Below are positions 23,462 to 32,436 of a stretch of 32,538 bases of DNA, one piece after another. The notes under the pieces were generated by a model. The model saw only the letters and a list, made by a program, of their open reading frames with translations. It ran no database searches and was not told the origin of the DNA. Each line of letters begins with the position of its first letter. Position 1 is the first letter of the stretch. Source of the DNA: Gudongella sp051744365 (lineage in GTDB: Bacteria; Bacillota; Clostridia; Tissierellales; Tissierellaceae); contig JBNJCX010000020.1 of assembly GCA_051744365.1 (NCBI GenBank), forward strand, positions 1 to 32,538, given 5' to 3'. The position numbers and the translations under genes were made by a program.

Positions 23462-23647
23462 TTAACTTCTTCTATTTTTTGTATCTTCCAAGGTGTGAGC
23501 GTATATTACAGTTGTCTGGATGGATCCAAGGGCAAGCAATAGGCATACTGTAAGCGGTTCTACACCATTTTCAATCATTTGGGTTGTCATAGGTGTGCTC
23601 AATGGATGGAACGTTTTACAATGCACTACAGAGCTTCCTAATAGCAT
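23462..23647 (-). pseudogene. Remnant of a tyrosine recombinase (integrase) C-terminus
   Basis: The 61-residue minus-strand reading frame ends with TTQMIENGVEPLTVCLLLALGS followed by IQTTVIYAHTLEDTK. This resembles the C-terminal catalytic part of XerC/D-like integrases (ATxMLENGVxxxxIxxLLGHxSIQTTxIYTH). The HxxR part is lost (PLST in place of LRHT-like sequence) and the LLGH motif is altered to LLAL; the tyrosine of IYAH is retained. No upstream part is readable, so it is a decayed fragment. Between it and 23944 I see no other gene. Confidence 0.6.
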
Positions 23648-23943
23648 TTACTACTTCTTTAGAAGTTATCCTTCTTGACTTAATTGCCTGTAATTGATTG
23701 TTAGAATAAACAGCGGTTGTATCAGTAGTATAAGTTTAATTGTACACGGCAGTTTTTGCTACATAATCATAGAATTGATATTTATGATATTAAATGGTTA
23801 TCTGTTCAAACAATTTTGCTAAAGAATTATCATTTTAAAGGTAGTAATATAGCGACTATTCTTTAACAATAACGTTATAATATAAACAAATAGAATTAAT
23901 AGAAATGCAAACGCTATCATTCAAGAGTACCTATATTCAGGCA

Positions 23944-23972
23944 TTGACAAGGAATTCTACTCAATGTATACT
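23944..23972 (+). promoter_or_regulatory. Consensus promoter of the peptide-transport operon
   Basis: TTGACA (23944-23949) and TATACT (23967-23972) are 17 bases apart, giving a predicted start near 23979 and a leader of about 60 bases. No other strong promoter is seen up to 32319, so this probably drives the seven-gene operon. Confidence 0.8.
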
Positions 23973-24041
23973 AGGGTCTATTATAGTCTAATATACATAT
24001 AAAGTGATAAAGCAATAATATGAAATTAAGTGGGTGATAAA

Positions 24042-25019
24042 GTGTCAAATCTAATTGAGTTCAAGAACTTTAATCTGGGTTTCAAAGATGATAAAGGAAA
24101 AGTTTACAATTTACTAAAAGACATATCTTTTGAAATTAAAGAAGGAGTTGCGTTAGGCATAGTTGGTGAATCTGGCTGTGGTAAGAGTATGCTTAGTCTT
24201 TCCATTTTAAGACTTCTTCCGGAATCAACAGTTATTCAAGGTGGAGATATTCTATATAAAGAAGAGAGCATACTTAGTAAATCAACTCCTGAATTGGAAG
24301 AGATTAGAGGAAAACACATTTCAATGATATTTCAAGAGCCTATGACAGCACTAAACCCTGTTTATACAATAGGTCATCAAATTGGCGAAGCTTTAAAAAC
24401 TCATTATCCAGATATTAATAAGAAAAAAATCAAAGAAGCAGTAATTGGACAGCTAGATGATGTAGGAATACCAGATGCAGAGGCAAGATATGACCAATAC
24501 CCTCATCAGTTTTCTGGAGGAATGAGGCAAAGAGCTATGATAGCAATGGCTTTGATATGTAATCCGCAGCTACTTGTAGCTGATGAGCCAACAACTGCGC
24601 TGGATGTTACAATACAGGCACAGGTACTTGAATTAATGAAAAAGCTTAAACTTGATGGGTCGCTTTTGTTAGTTACTCATAATTTAGGAGTTGTCTCAGA
24701 ACTTTGCAATGAAGTTATAGTTATGTATGCTGGGTGCATAGTAGAAAAAGGTGACATTAGAGATGTATTTAAAAATCCTTTACACCCTTATACTAAAGGC
24801 TTGATAGCAGCAGTACCTGGAGTTGAGATGACAGAAGGAGACTTATATACTATTCCTGGGACTGTTCCAACCATAGACAAATTTGAAGATGGATGTAGAT
24901 TTGCTCCAAGATGTGAATATAAAAACGAGGAATGTAAAGCATACATACCGACAATGAAAAAAATATCTGAGAATCACTATGTTCAGTGCTTCCTATATGA
25001 TGAAAAGGGGGATAACTGA
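24042..25019 (+). CDS. oppD: Peptide ABC transporter ATP-binding protein (OppD-like)
   Basis: 325-residue ATPase of the Opp/Dpp importer. Walker A is GESGCGKS, the Q-loop region is MIFQEPMTALNP, the signature is FSGGMRQRA, Walker B is LLVADEPTTALD, and the switch His is in VTHNLG. The C-terminal domain has PLHPYTKGL and the cysteine cluster CRFAPRCEYKNEEC ... VQCF seen in this subfamily. I start at GTG 24042 because GGTGAT lies upstream and the protein then begins MSNLIEFKNF; GTG 24030 is the alternative. It overlaps the next gene by one base (TGATG). It drives uptake of peptides or acylated amino acids together with the genes down to 31105. Confidence 0.93.
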   Translation: MSNLIEFKNFNLGFKDDKGKVYNLLKDISFEIKEGVALGIVGESGCGKSMLSLSILRLLPESTVIQGGDILYKEESILSKSTPELEEIRGKHISMIFQEPMTALNPVYTIGHQIGEALKTHYPDINKKKIKEAVIGQLDDVGIPDAEARYDQYPHQFSGGMRQRAMIAMALICNPQLLVADEPTTALDVTIQAQVLELMKKLKLDGSLLLVTHNLGVVSELCNEVIVMYAGCIVEKGDIRDVFKNPLHPYTKGLIAAVPGVEMTEGDLYTIPGTVPTIDKFEDGCRFAPRCEYKNEECKAYIPTMKKISENHYVQCFLYDEKGDN

Positions 25020-26002
25020 TGGTGGAACCATTACTAACCGTTGAAAATCTAACGAAACATTTTGAAGTAGGTAAATTTGGGAAGAAAAAATATGTTAGGG
25101 CAGTAGAAGGAATTTCTTTTAATTTGTATAGATCAGAAACCCTTGGAGTCGTCGGTGAGTCTGGTTCTGGAAAGTCAACACTAGCTAGGTTAATTCTGGG
25201 ATTGATACCAATAACCGATGGAAAAGTATATTATAACAATTCAGAGATAACGGGGTTAACTGGAAGCAAGGAAAAAGAAGTGAGAAAAGATCTTCAAATG
25301 GTATTTCAAGATCCATACGCAAGCCTTAATCCTAGAATCAAGGTTGGAGAAGCAATAGCAGAACCAATAGTTTTCAATGGTATTGAAAAGAACAAAAAGA
25401 AGGTAAAAGAAAAAGTCAATAGCCTAATGGAATTGGTCGGTCTTCAGTCTATTATGTATGATAGATACCCTCACGAATTTTCTGGCGGGCAGAGACAAAG
25501 GATTGGTATTGCTAGAGCGTTAAGTTTAAATCCAAAAGTATTAATTTGTGATGAAGCAGTTTCTGCTTTAGATGTGTCCGTACAAGCTCAAGTATTAAAC
25601 CTATTCAATAGATTGAAGAAAGAGTTGGATCTCACATACATATTTATTGGTCATGATTTATCAGTAGTTAAATATATTAGCACAAGGATTATGGTTATGT
25701 ATCTTGGAGAGACAATGGAGTTAGCAAAAACATACTCAATATTCAACAAGACAAAGCATCCCTATACTAAGGCTCTTATATCCGCAATACCTATGATAGA
25801 TCCAGACACTAACAAAAAAAGGATTGTATTGGAAGGGGATATTCCAAATCCAATAAATCCTCCAATTGGTTGTAAATTTAGTACTAGATGCTACATGGCA
25901 AAAGATAAGTGCAGAGAAACCCATCCAGAATTAATTGAAATTGAAGAAGGACACTTTGTTAGATGCCATTATCCTTTGACTGGGGGTGAAGGTAATGAGT
26001 AG
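25019..26002 (+). CDS. oppF: Peptide ABC transporter ATP-binding protein (OppF-like)
   Basis: 327-residue second ATPase of the importer. Walker A is GESGSGKST, the Q-loop region is MVFQDPYASLNPR, the signature is FSGGQRQRIGIARAL, Walker B is VLICDEAVSALD, and the switch His is in IGHDLS. The C-terminal oligopeptide-transporter domain has KHPYTKALISAIP and the cysteine cluster CKFSTRCYMAKDKC ... VRCHYP. It starts within the stop of oppD and overlaps the next gene, so the proteins are probably made in fixed ratio. A heterodimer with OppD is expected on the cytoplasmic face. Confidence 0.93.
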   Translation: MVEPLLTVENLTKHFEVGKFGKKKYVRAVEGISFNLYRSETLGVVGESGSGKSTLARLILGLIPITDGKVYYNNSEITGLTGSKEKEVRKDLQMVFQDPYASLNPRIKVGEAIAEPIVFNGIEKNKKKVKEKVNSLMELVGLQSIMYDRYPHEFSGGQRQRIGIARALSLNPKVLICDEAVSALDVSVQAQVLNLFNRLKKELDLTYIFIGHDLSVVKYISTRIMVMYLGETMELAKTYSIFNKTKHPYTKALISAIPMIDPDTNKKRIVLEGDIPNPINPPIGCKFSTRCYMAKDKCRETHPELIEIEEGHFVRCHYPLTGGEGNE

Positions 26003-26957
26003 ATATTTATGGAGAAGAATACTAAAAGGGTTTGTTACTTTCCTTATTTCAGTTACTCTTACATTTTTTATAATTAGATTTATACCATCAAATCCAGTTG
26101 ACTTACTTCTTGATCCCAAAATGGGGCCAGAAGTACAAGCAGCTATGATGGAAAAATATGGGTTGGATAAATCCATTGGAGAGCAATACTTTATATTTAT
26201 AACTAGCCTATTCAAAGGAGATTTGGGGACATCTTTTAAAACTGGACAGCCTGTAATGGAAGTACTTATGGAGAAGTTACCTTGGACATTGCTTTTGTTG
26301 TTTGTAGTTGTAATTTTCACACTGATAATAGGAATCCCAATTGGCACCTATGCTGCTATGAAAAGAGGAAAGTTGGCTGACAAAGCAATTAACTTTGTTG
26401 TTATGATTGGAATATCCGTGTTTGTACCATTTCTAGCATTTGCCTTTCTGTTCTTATTCTCATATATATTGAAGGTACTGCCAACCGGTGGGGCATATAC
26501 ACCTCCTCCAAAACAAGGATTTGAATTTTTTATAGATATTGTTAGTCACGCAATTTTGCCAGCACTTACTCTATTTACAGCAAATGTTGCAAGTATTGTA
26601 ATGTATACAAGAAACTCTATGGTAGATGTGTTAGGAGAAGATTACATAAGGACAGCATACTCCAAGGGTATTAAAGAGAATAATGTCATTGTAGGTCATG
26701 CACTAAAAAATGCATTAATCCCCACCATTACAGTTACAGGTTTAATGATTGGAACAATGGTAGGTGGTGCAGTAATGACGGAAACTATTTTCTCTTGGCC
26801 TGGTATTGGTAGACTGATTTACGATTCGGTTTCCGCGCTAGATTATCCAGTATTACAAGGTTCATTTATAGTGCTAGCTCTTAGTGTAATCGTAATGAAT
26901 ATAATTACAGATATAATGGTTGCTTGGCTAGACCCAAGGATTAAGTTGGGAGGTTAA
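25995..26957 (+). CDS. oppB: Peptide ABC transporter permease (OppB/DppB-like)
   Basis: 320-residue inner-membrane permease with six predicted membrane segments. The N-terminal RRILKGFVTFLISVTLTFFIIRFIP and the EAA loop YIRTAYSKGIKENNVIVGHALKNALIP are typical of the OppB group. I start at ATG 25995, which overlaps oppF by eight bases and has GGGGGTG six bases upstream; an in-frame GTG at 25986 is part of that ribosome site. It pairs with the OppC-like permease three bases downstream. Confidence 0.92.
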   Translation: MSRYLWRRILKGFVTFLISVTLTFFIIRFIPSNPVDLLLDPKMGPEVQAAMMEKYGLDKSIGEQYFIFITSLFKGDLGTSFKTGQPVMEVLMEKLPWTLLLLFVVVIFTLIIGIPIGTYAAMKRGKLADKAINFVVMIGISVFVPFLAFAFLFLFSYILKVLPTGGAYTPPPKQGFEFFIDIVSHAILPALTLFTANVASIVMYTRNSMVDVLGEDYIRTAYSKGIKENNVIVGHALKNALIPTITVTGLMIGTMVGGAVMTETIFSWPGIGRLIYDSVSALDYPVLQGSFIVLALSVIVMNIITDIMVAWLDPRIKLGG

Positions 26958-26960
26958 AAA

Positions 26961-27803
26961 GTGCATAATAACAGAACTTTCAGACAAATATTTTTTAAAA
27001 ACCCAATGGGAATGATTGGATTAAGTGGAGTTCTTCTAATAGTAATACTTGGATTACTAGCTCCGCAAATCGCTGAGTATCCTAAAGGATATGGTGGTTC
27101 GATCTTGGCAAGCCCTTCTTCAGAATTCTTGATGGGTACAGATAATTTAGGATTGGATGTATTCTCCGAAATTGTTTGGGGGGCTAGAACATCATTGTAC
27201 GTATCTTTTATAGCAGTATTTGTAGCAATGACCATTGGAATACCAGTTGGACTAATAACAGGATATAGGAAAGGCAAAATAGGAGCGCTACTTGATTCAA
27301 TAATAGATATTTTCCTCACATTACCTGTATTGCCCTTGATGATAGTAATATCTGCAATAGTAGGGGCTTCAATAATAAATGTTGCAGTAGTAATAGGTAT
27401 TTTATCTTGGCCATCACTGGCTAGGGTAACTAGAAACGCAACATTAAAGATTTCAGAGATGCAGTATATCGAAGCAGCTAAGTGTTTAAACTTACCTGCA
27501 AGTAGGATTGTATTCAGACACATATTAATTAATGCAGCAGGTCCAGTATTAGTTAATCTTACTTTAATAATGGCGACCGCTGTGTTATCAGAATCCGGGT
27601 TGAGCTTCTTAGGACTTGGAGATCCAACTACTTGGTCATGGGGTACTATTCTAAAAAAAGCCTGGGACGCCAGTGCTGTAATAGATACACCAAACCCATG
27701 GTGGTGGTGGTTTTATCCTAGTATTTCAATTGTTCTTTATGTAGTTAGCTTTAATCTACTAGGAACTGGAATCAATGAGACATTAAATCCAAAATCAAGA
27801 TAA
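26961..27803 (+). CDS. oppC: Peptide ABC transporter permease (OppC/DppC-like)
   Basis: 280-residue permease with about six membrane segments and the OppC-type N-terminus (FFKNPMGMIGLSGVLLIVILGLLAP), MGTDNLGLDVFSEIVWGARTSL, and the EAA loop YIEAAKCLNLPASRIVFRHILINAAGP. The GTG start at 26961 has GGGAGGT six bases upstream, three bases after the oppB stop. It completes the membrane part of the importer. Hydrophobic segments and conserved loops appear intact. Confidence 0.92.
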   Translation: MHNNRTFRQIFFKNPMGMIGLSGVLLIVILGLLAPQIAEYPKGYGGSILASPSSEFLMGTDNLGLDVFSEIVWGARTSLYVSFIAVFVAMTIGIPVGLITGYRKGKIGALLDSIIDIFLTLPVLPLMIVISAIVGASIINVAVVIGILSWPSLARVTRNATLKISEMQYIEAAKCLNLPASRIVFRHILINAAGPVLVNLTLIMATAVLSESGLSFLGLGDPTTWSWGTILKKAWDASAVIDTPNPWWWWFYPSISIVLYVVSFNLLGTGINETLNPKSR

Positions 27804-27817
27804 GGGGTGGTTGTTGT

Positions 27818-29425
27818 ATGTATGATGTAGTAGTTAAAAATGGTTTAGTATATGACGGAACTGGCAATAAGCCTTTCAAGGCTGATATTGCCATTAACAA
27901 AGATAGAATAGTAAAGATAAGTGAAAAGATTGATGAATCATCTGATTTGGAGGTAGATGCCACTGGTAAGGTAGTAATACCTGGACTAATCGATCCTCAT
28001 GTTCACGAAGAGTGGATTGGATTAGTAGATGGAAGATATGAAAACTTTTTAAGACAAGGTGTAACCACTGTAGTTAATGGTAACTGTGGACATTCTATTG
28101 CACCAGGACCTACAGAAAAGGTAATCGACTATTACTGGGGAAATGGCTTAATGTCATCAGCTCAGCAAAAGGATTACAAAACTAGATTCCCTCAGTGGAA
28201 TGACTTTGAAGGATACTCTAAAGCTGTTGAAGATAAAGGTGTAACCTTAAACTTTGTAACATTATTAGGACACGGAACAATAAGGTGGAGTGTAATGGGA
28301 GGAGCTTTTAACAGACCACCTTCACAGGAAGAAAAGAAAGAAATAGAAGAAATAATTAGACTTAATATGGAGCAAGGTGCATGGGGAATATCCTTTGGAC
28401 TAGACTATGTTCCAAGTAGATATGCAGATATTGACGAATTAGTAGATGTTACTAAAATAGTTAAGGATTATGATGGAGTGGCAGCTGCTCACCTTAGACA
28501 TAGTTTAGGCATTAAAGAGGCTACAGAAGAGTTTGTGGAGGTGGGAAGAAGAAGTGGCACAAAGATACAAGTATCTCACTTGAAGCCTACAGTGCCTGAA
28601 GCATTTGATGTAGTATTAGATGCAGCGAATGAGGGGATGAGAGTTCTTGTTGATACTATTCCAAGAAGTACAGGACATTGTACAAGTAAGAGTAGATTAA
28701 TTCAGTTTATTATGGCTTTATCAGATGAACTATTTTCATCAGGAGAAGAAGGAGTTAAGGCTGCCTTAAAAACAAAAGAAGGAAGAGAGATTATTAAGCA
28801 GGATGCATATATATTTGCTGGAGATAAAACTGATAAGTTTATTATCAATTCATCTGATCCTAGCATTGAAGCAAAATCCGTTTCACAAATTGCTGCGGAA
28901 AGGGGAATTGATCCTGATGAATGTATGCTTGATCTAATTGCAGATAAGAATGACTACACGTTCTGGTTGGGGGGAAGAAGTAGACCTGATTTCCCAATTA
29001 CAGGACATGTACAATCAATAATTGACAATCCATATGTATGTGTAGGAACTGATGAAATATTAGGAGATCCTGAGGATCCATTTGATTGGTATGAGCTTCA
29101 AAGAAGGGGAGGATTCCCGATATTTTCTAGAATGTACATTGAAAAAGGAGTTCCATATGAAGAAATAGTTAGAAGAAATACATCTATGGTTGCAAGGCAC
29201 TTTGGGATAAAGGAAAGAGGAGAGCTTAAAGAAGGGTTCTTTGCTGATCTTGCTATAGTAGATTTAGATAATTACAACTTCCCAAGTCCAGATGAGGTTG
29301 ATTACAAAAAACCTTTAACTGCTGCAAGTGGAGTTGATGCTGTATTAGTAAATGGAGTGTTTCCATTACTGAATAACGAAGTACAGAATGTCTTCTCAGG
29401 AAGAGTTCTTAAAAATAAAAAATAA
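27818..29425 (+). CDS. N-acyl-D-amino-acid deacylase family amidohydrolase
   Basis: 535 residues. The family hydrolyses N-acyl-D-amino acids to the free D-amino acid and a carboxylic acid, with zinc in a TIM-barrel active site. Visible ligands and active-site residues are His61 and His63 (DPHVHEE), Cys90 (NGNCGHS, the metal-bridging Cys of D-aminoacylase), His225 (AAHLRH), His254 (VSHLK) and Asp412 (VGTDEIL). The length is somewhat greater than the 480-500 residues of the classical enzyme. There is no signal peptide, so it acts in the cytoplasm on imported substrate. Its place between the permease and the binding protein of a peptide importer supports use of D-amino-acid-containing or acylated compounds; related family members act on other amides, so the exact substrate is uncertain. 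Confidence 0.88.
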   Translation: MYDVVVKNGLVYDGTGNKPFKADIAINKDRIVKISEKIDESSDLEVDATGKVVIPGLIDPHVHEEWIGLVDGRYENFLRQGVTTVVNGNCGHSIAPGPTEKVIDYYWGNGLMSSAQQKDYKTRFPQWNDFEGYSKAVEDKGVTLNFVTLLGHGTIRWSVMGGAFNRPPSQEEKKEIEEIIRLNMEQGAWGISFGLDYVPSRYADIDELVDVTKIVKDYDGVAAAHLRHSLGIKEATEEFVEVGRRSGTKIQVSHLKPTVPEAFDVVLDAANEGMRVLVDTIPRSTGHCTSKSRLIQFIMALSDELFSSGEEGVKAALKTKEGREIIKQDAYIFAGDKTDKFIINSSDPSIEAKSVSQIAAERGIDPDECMLDLIADKNDYTFWLGGRSRPDFPITGHVQSIIDNPYVCVGTDEILGDPEDPFDWYELQRRGGFPIFSRMYIEKGVPYEEIVRRNTSMVARHFGIKERGELKEGFFADLAIVDLDNYNFPSPDEVDYKKPLTAASGVDAVLVNGVFPLLNNEVQNVFSGRVLKNKK

Positions 29426-29443
29426 CTTTAGGAGGAAAAAAGA

Positions 29444-31105
29444 ATGAATATGAAAAGATTTTTATCAATTGCGTTAGTTTTGGCGATGACTTTAACAATT
29501 TTAGTTGGATGCACAGGTAACAATGAAGCACCAGCAGAGACACCAAGTGAGACACAAACAGAGGAACCTACAGAAACTGCAGCAACTCCTAGTGTGGGAG
29601 GTTCACTAGTTGTTGGATTAACTGGAGATCCATATTCACTTGCTACCTGGAATTCAAACGATTTGAACTCATCTCTAGTTATGAACTTAGTTTTACCTTC
29701 TTTAATGGTTACAGATGATAGTGGTAATAAAGTTCCATATATAGTCAAGGACTACGAAATAAGTGAAGATGGAATGACATATACAGTATCAATCCATGAA
29801 GGTATTTCATGGCATGATGGTACTCCTTTTACAGTAGAAGATATTGCTTTTACTGCTGAATACTCAGTAGATAAAGCTTTGGGATATGGTGCGGACATGT
29901 ATAGTGTAGTAGAATCAATGGAAATCATCGATGATTACAATATGAAATTTCATCTAGTAAGTCCACAGGTCAATTTCCTTACACAGGTTGGATTCTGGAT
30001 AGATATTATGCCAAAGCACATCTTTGAAGAAGTAGAAGATCCAGCTACTTTCGATTACAATGGAGTAGGGTATGGACCATATAAAATCAAAGAGTTTGTC
30101 AAGGGACAATATTACACTTTAGAAAGAGTTCCAAATTGGCCATTAGCAAACGATGGACAAGGTGCATACTTGGAAGAGATAACATTTAGAATCTTTCCAG
30201 ATGCTAATTCATTAGTACTTGCTATTATGAACGGAGAAGTAGATGTATCAGGATCGGCGATTCCAGTTGCTGCGCAAAAACAGCTTGAAGGAAAACCAGA
30301 TGATTTTGGAGTTTTAAGGGTTAATTCACTAGGATTTGGATACTTTGCATTTAATTATAAAAATGAATTTTTAAGTGATTATGAAGTTAGAAAAGCAATT
30401 GCAATGACTATGGATAGAGATGCTTTTGTAAATATAGCAATGCAAGGTGGAGCAATTAAGATGGAAAGTCCTATTTCTCCAGTATTTACTGATTTAGTTG
30501 CATCAAATATTAAATTCCCAGAGTTTGATATTCAAGGGGCAAATGATGTTCTTGAAGCTGCTGGCTACAAAGATACTGATGGAGATGGAATTAGAGAAAA
30601 TGCTGATGGTAAGAAGATGGAGATTGAATTAATCTACAGAACAACAACATCTAATGTTGATGCTATTGCAAATATATTTAAATCAAATATGGAAGAAGCA
30701 GGAATTGCTGTAAACCTTAAGCCTGTTGATTCAGCAACTTATACCGATAGAGTTGTAAAAGGTAGAGATTTTGATATGAATGTTATAGATTGGGGAGTAA
30801 TTGATGATGCTGATTCATCTCTAGCAACTATATACCGTTCAGATGCATCTCTAAACTTCATGGGATTCAATAATCCAAGAATGGATGAGCTATTGGATCA
30901 ATCATCCGCTGAGCCAGATTACAACAAACGTGTTGAGATAATGAATGAGTTCCAAGAAGAATTTATTAAAGAACTTCCTTCAATTAACACATGGGTAAGA
31001 ATAAATGCTTATGGTTACTCAAAAGATTTTGAGGGATGGGATTTAACTCCAGGTCTATACGGACCAATAGATGTAAAAGATATGGTTAAAGTATATAAAA
31101 AATAG
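29444..31105 (+). CDS. Peptide ABC transporter substrate-binding lipoprotein (SBP family 5)
   Basis: 553 residues. The signal peptide ends with lipobox LVGC, placing the lipidated cysteine at residue 23, followed by a Thr/Glu/Pro-rich linker. The mature protein carries the family 5 hallmarks: YTVSIHEGISWHDGTPFTVEDIAFTAEY, a GYGPYKIKEFVKGQYYTLERV region, and ADSSLATIYRSD. It captures peptides or similar amides and delivers them to OppBCDF. It follows the deacylase by 18 bases and precedes the dipeptidase by 11, with AGGAGGA before ATG 29444. Which peptides it binds cannot be told from sequence. Confidence 0.92.
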   Translation: MNMKRFLSIALVLAMTLTILVGCTGNNEAPAETPSETQTEEPTETAATPSVGGSLVVGLTGDPYSLATWNSNDLNSSLVMNLVLPSLMVTDDSGNKVPYIVKDYEISEDGMTYTVSIHEGISWHDGTPFTVEDIAFTAEYSVDKALGYGADMYSVVESMEIIDDYNMKFHLVSPQVNFLTQVGFWIDIMPKHIFEEVEDPATFDYNGVGYGPYKIKEFVKGQYYTLERVPNWPLANDGQGAYLEEITFRIFPDANSLVLAIMNGEVDVSGSAIPVAAQKQLEGKPDDFGVLRVNSLGFGYFAFNYKNEFLSDYEVRKAIAMTMDRDAFVNIAMQGGAIKMESPISPVFTDLVASNIKFPEFDIQGANDVLEAAGYKDTDGDGIRENADGKKMEIELIYRTTTSNVDAIANIFKSNMEEAGIAVNLKPVDSATYTDRVVKGRDFDMNVIDWGVIDDADSSLATIYRSDASLNFMGFNNPRMDELLDQSSAEPDYNKRVEIMNEFQEEFIKELPSINTWVRINAYGYSKDFEGWDLTPGLYGPIDVKDMVKVYKK

Positions 31106-31116
31106 GAGGTAGTAAA

Positions 31117-32319
31117 GTGGGCTTAAAGACAGCATATGATGGTTATAAGGCATATTCATATTTAGAACCAGGTAAAGATTATACTGAATATAAATTAGTA
31201 AAATGGAACTGGGCTGGGGAATATAAACTTCCCCTTTCTCCTGAACAGGAAGAAAGAGTTGAAAGATTAGCTAAAGAAAAGGTATTTATTGCTCTTCATG
31301 AGCATCCAACACTTTTCCCTGAAGATATGAGTCAAACAGCACAATACAATACAGATGGCAGAGAGTTTTGCGCATACGAAGGATTGTCTAAGTCTTATTT
31401 AGACTGTGTATTTGACAATATGATGGATGGTACAAATACAATATCTTCCAAGGCAGGTTGGAAATGGCAAGATATTATCCATGATTTAGGGATGAGACTA
31501 TGTGATTTAGCTCATCAGGATTTTCTAATACAATGTAGAAGAGTAGATGATATATACAAAGCATTTGACGAAGGGAAGATTGCATGGGTACCTGTTATTG
31601 AAGGTGCTGCCCCGATTGAAAATGAATTAGATAGAATTGATATTCTTTATGGTCTTGGTGTTAGGCAGCTTGGTGTAACGTACTCAGAGTCAAATGCACT
31701 AGGGAATGGATTGAAAGAAGATAATGATGGTGGACTTACTAAGTTTGGTCAAAAAGCTGTCGAAAGAATGAACAAAGTTGGGATGCTAATTGATATATCT
31801 CATTGTGGTCCAAAGACTGCAATGGATGTAGTTAAGTATTCACAAAAGCCACTAATAGCTAGTCATGTTGGAGCTAGAGCAATTTGGAATAGTAAAAGAT
31901 TATTCCATGATGAACTTTTAAAAGCTATTGCTGATAAAGGCGGGGTTATAGGAATTGAGTCTGCACCTCATACAACCATGACTCATACAACTCTTAAGCA
32001 CAATCTGGAATCAGTTATGGAGCATTTTGAGTATGTTGCAAATCTAGTTGGAATTGATCATGTATCCTTTGGCATAGATTCTCTATATGGAGACCATGTT
32101 GGACTTCATAGAGCATTCTCAGCTAACCTCTCTAAGAAAGATACCAGTAACAATGATGTAGAATACGAAGAGGTAGATTATGTAGAAGGACTAGAGAATC
32201 CAACTGAAGCATCTTGGAATATATTGAGATGGTTAGTTAAGCATAACTATTCTGAGGAAGATATTGAAAAGGTAATTGGTGGGAATGCACTTAGAGTTCT
32301 TAAGGAAGTGTGGAAGTAG
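31117..32319 (+). CDS. M19-family membrane dipeptidase homologue
   Basis: 400-residue metallopeptidase family M19 (renal dipeptidase) homologue, which cleaves dipeptides and tolerates a D-amino acid at the C-terminal position. Bridging Glu162 (IEGAAPIENEL), His229 (DISHCG) and His250 (IASHVGARA) match the zinc ligands. The first metal motif is His61-Glu-His63 instead of the usual His-x-Asp, so the second position is changed. No signal peptide is present, so it is cytoplasmic despite the family name. The GTG start at 31117 has AGGAGGT six bases upstream. It closes the operon after the binding protein and would split imported dipeptides. Confidence 0.88.
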   Translation: MGLKTAYDGYKAYSYLEPGKDYTEYKLVKWNWAGEYKLPLSPEQEERVERLAKEKVFIALHEHPTLFPEDMSQTAQYNTDGREFCAYEGLSKSYLDCVFDNMMDGTNTISSKAGWKWQDIIHDLGMRLCDLAHQDFLIQCRRVDDIYKAFDEGKIAWVPVIEGAAPIENELDRIDILYGLGVRQLGVTYSESNALGNGLKEDNDGGLTKFGQKAVERMNKVGMLIDISHCGPKTAMDVVKYSQKPLIASHVGARAIWNSKRLFHDELLKAIADKGGVIGIESAPHTTMTHTTLKHNLESVMEHFEYVANLVGIDHVSFGIDSLYGDHVGLHRAFSANLSKKDTSNNDVEYEEVDYVEGLENPTEASWNILRWLVKHNYSEEDIEKVIGGNALRVLKEVWK

Positions 32320-32364
32320 AGTTATCATCTAAATGAAAAGTGGGAAATGATAGATAAATTTAAA

Positions 32365-32405
32365 AATAATGGAGAAGACTTAAAATAGTCATCTTCATTA
32401 TTTTT
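32365..32405 (+). terminator. Terminator of the peptide-transport operon
   Basis: Arm 32365-32380 (AATAATGGAGAAGACT) pairs with 32387-32402 over 16 bases with two mismatches around a six-base loop, and the second arm runs into a T-rich tract. It is 45 bases after the dipeptidase stop. Confidence 0.75.
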
Positions 32406-32410
32406 ATTTA

Positions 32411-32436
32411 TTTGCAAAAAACAAAAAGAACCGTCT
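32411..32436. repeat. REP-like repeat, single arm (copy C)
   Basis: AACAAAAAGAACCGTCT and flanking bases repeat the second arm of copy B (23367-23386), so this is the same repeat family on the opposite strand, without a visible partner arm. After it, 32437-32538 has no gene; TTTACC-GG-GGTAAA at 32493-32506 is a small dyad. Confidence 0.65.

Noticed and set aside
26954..27523. Minus-strand reading frame of 189 codons
   Set aside because: It is antisense to the OppC-like permease; the plus-strand frame has the family motifs and the ribosome site.
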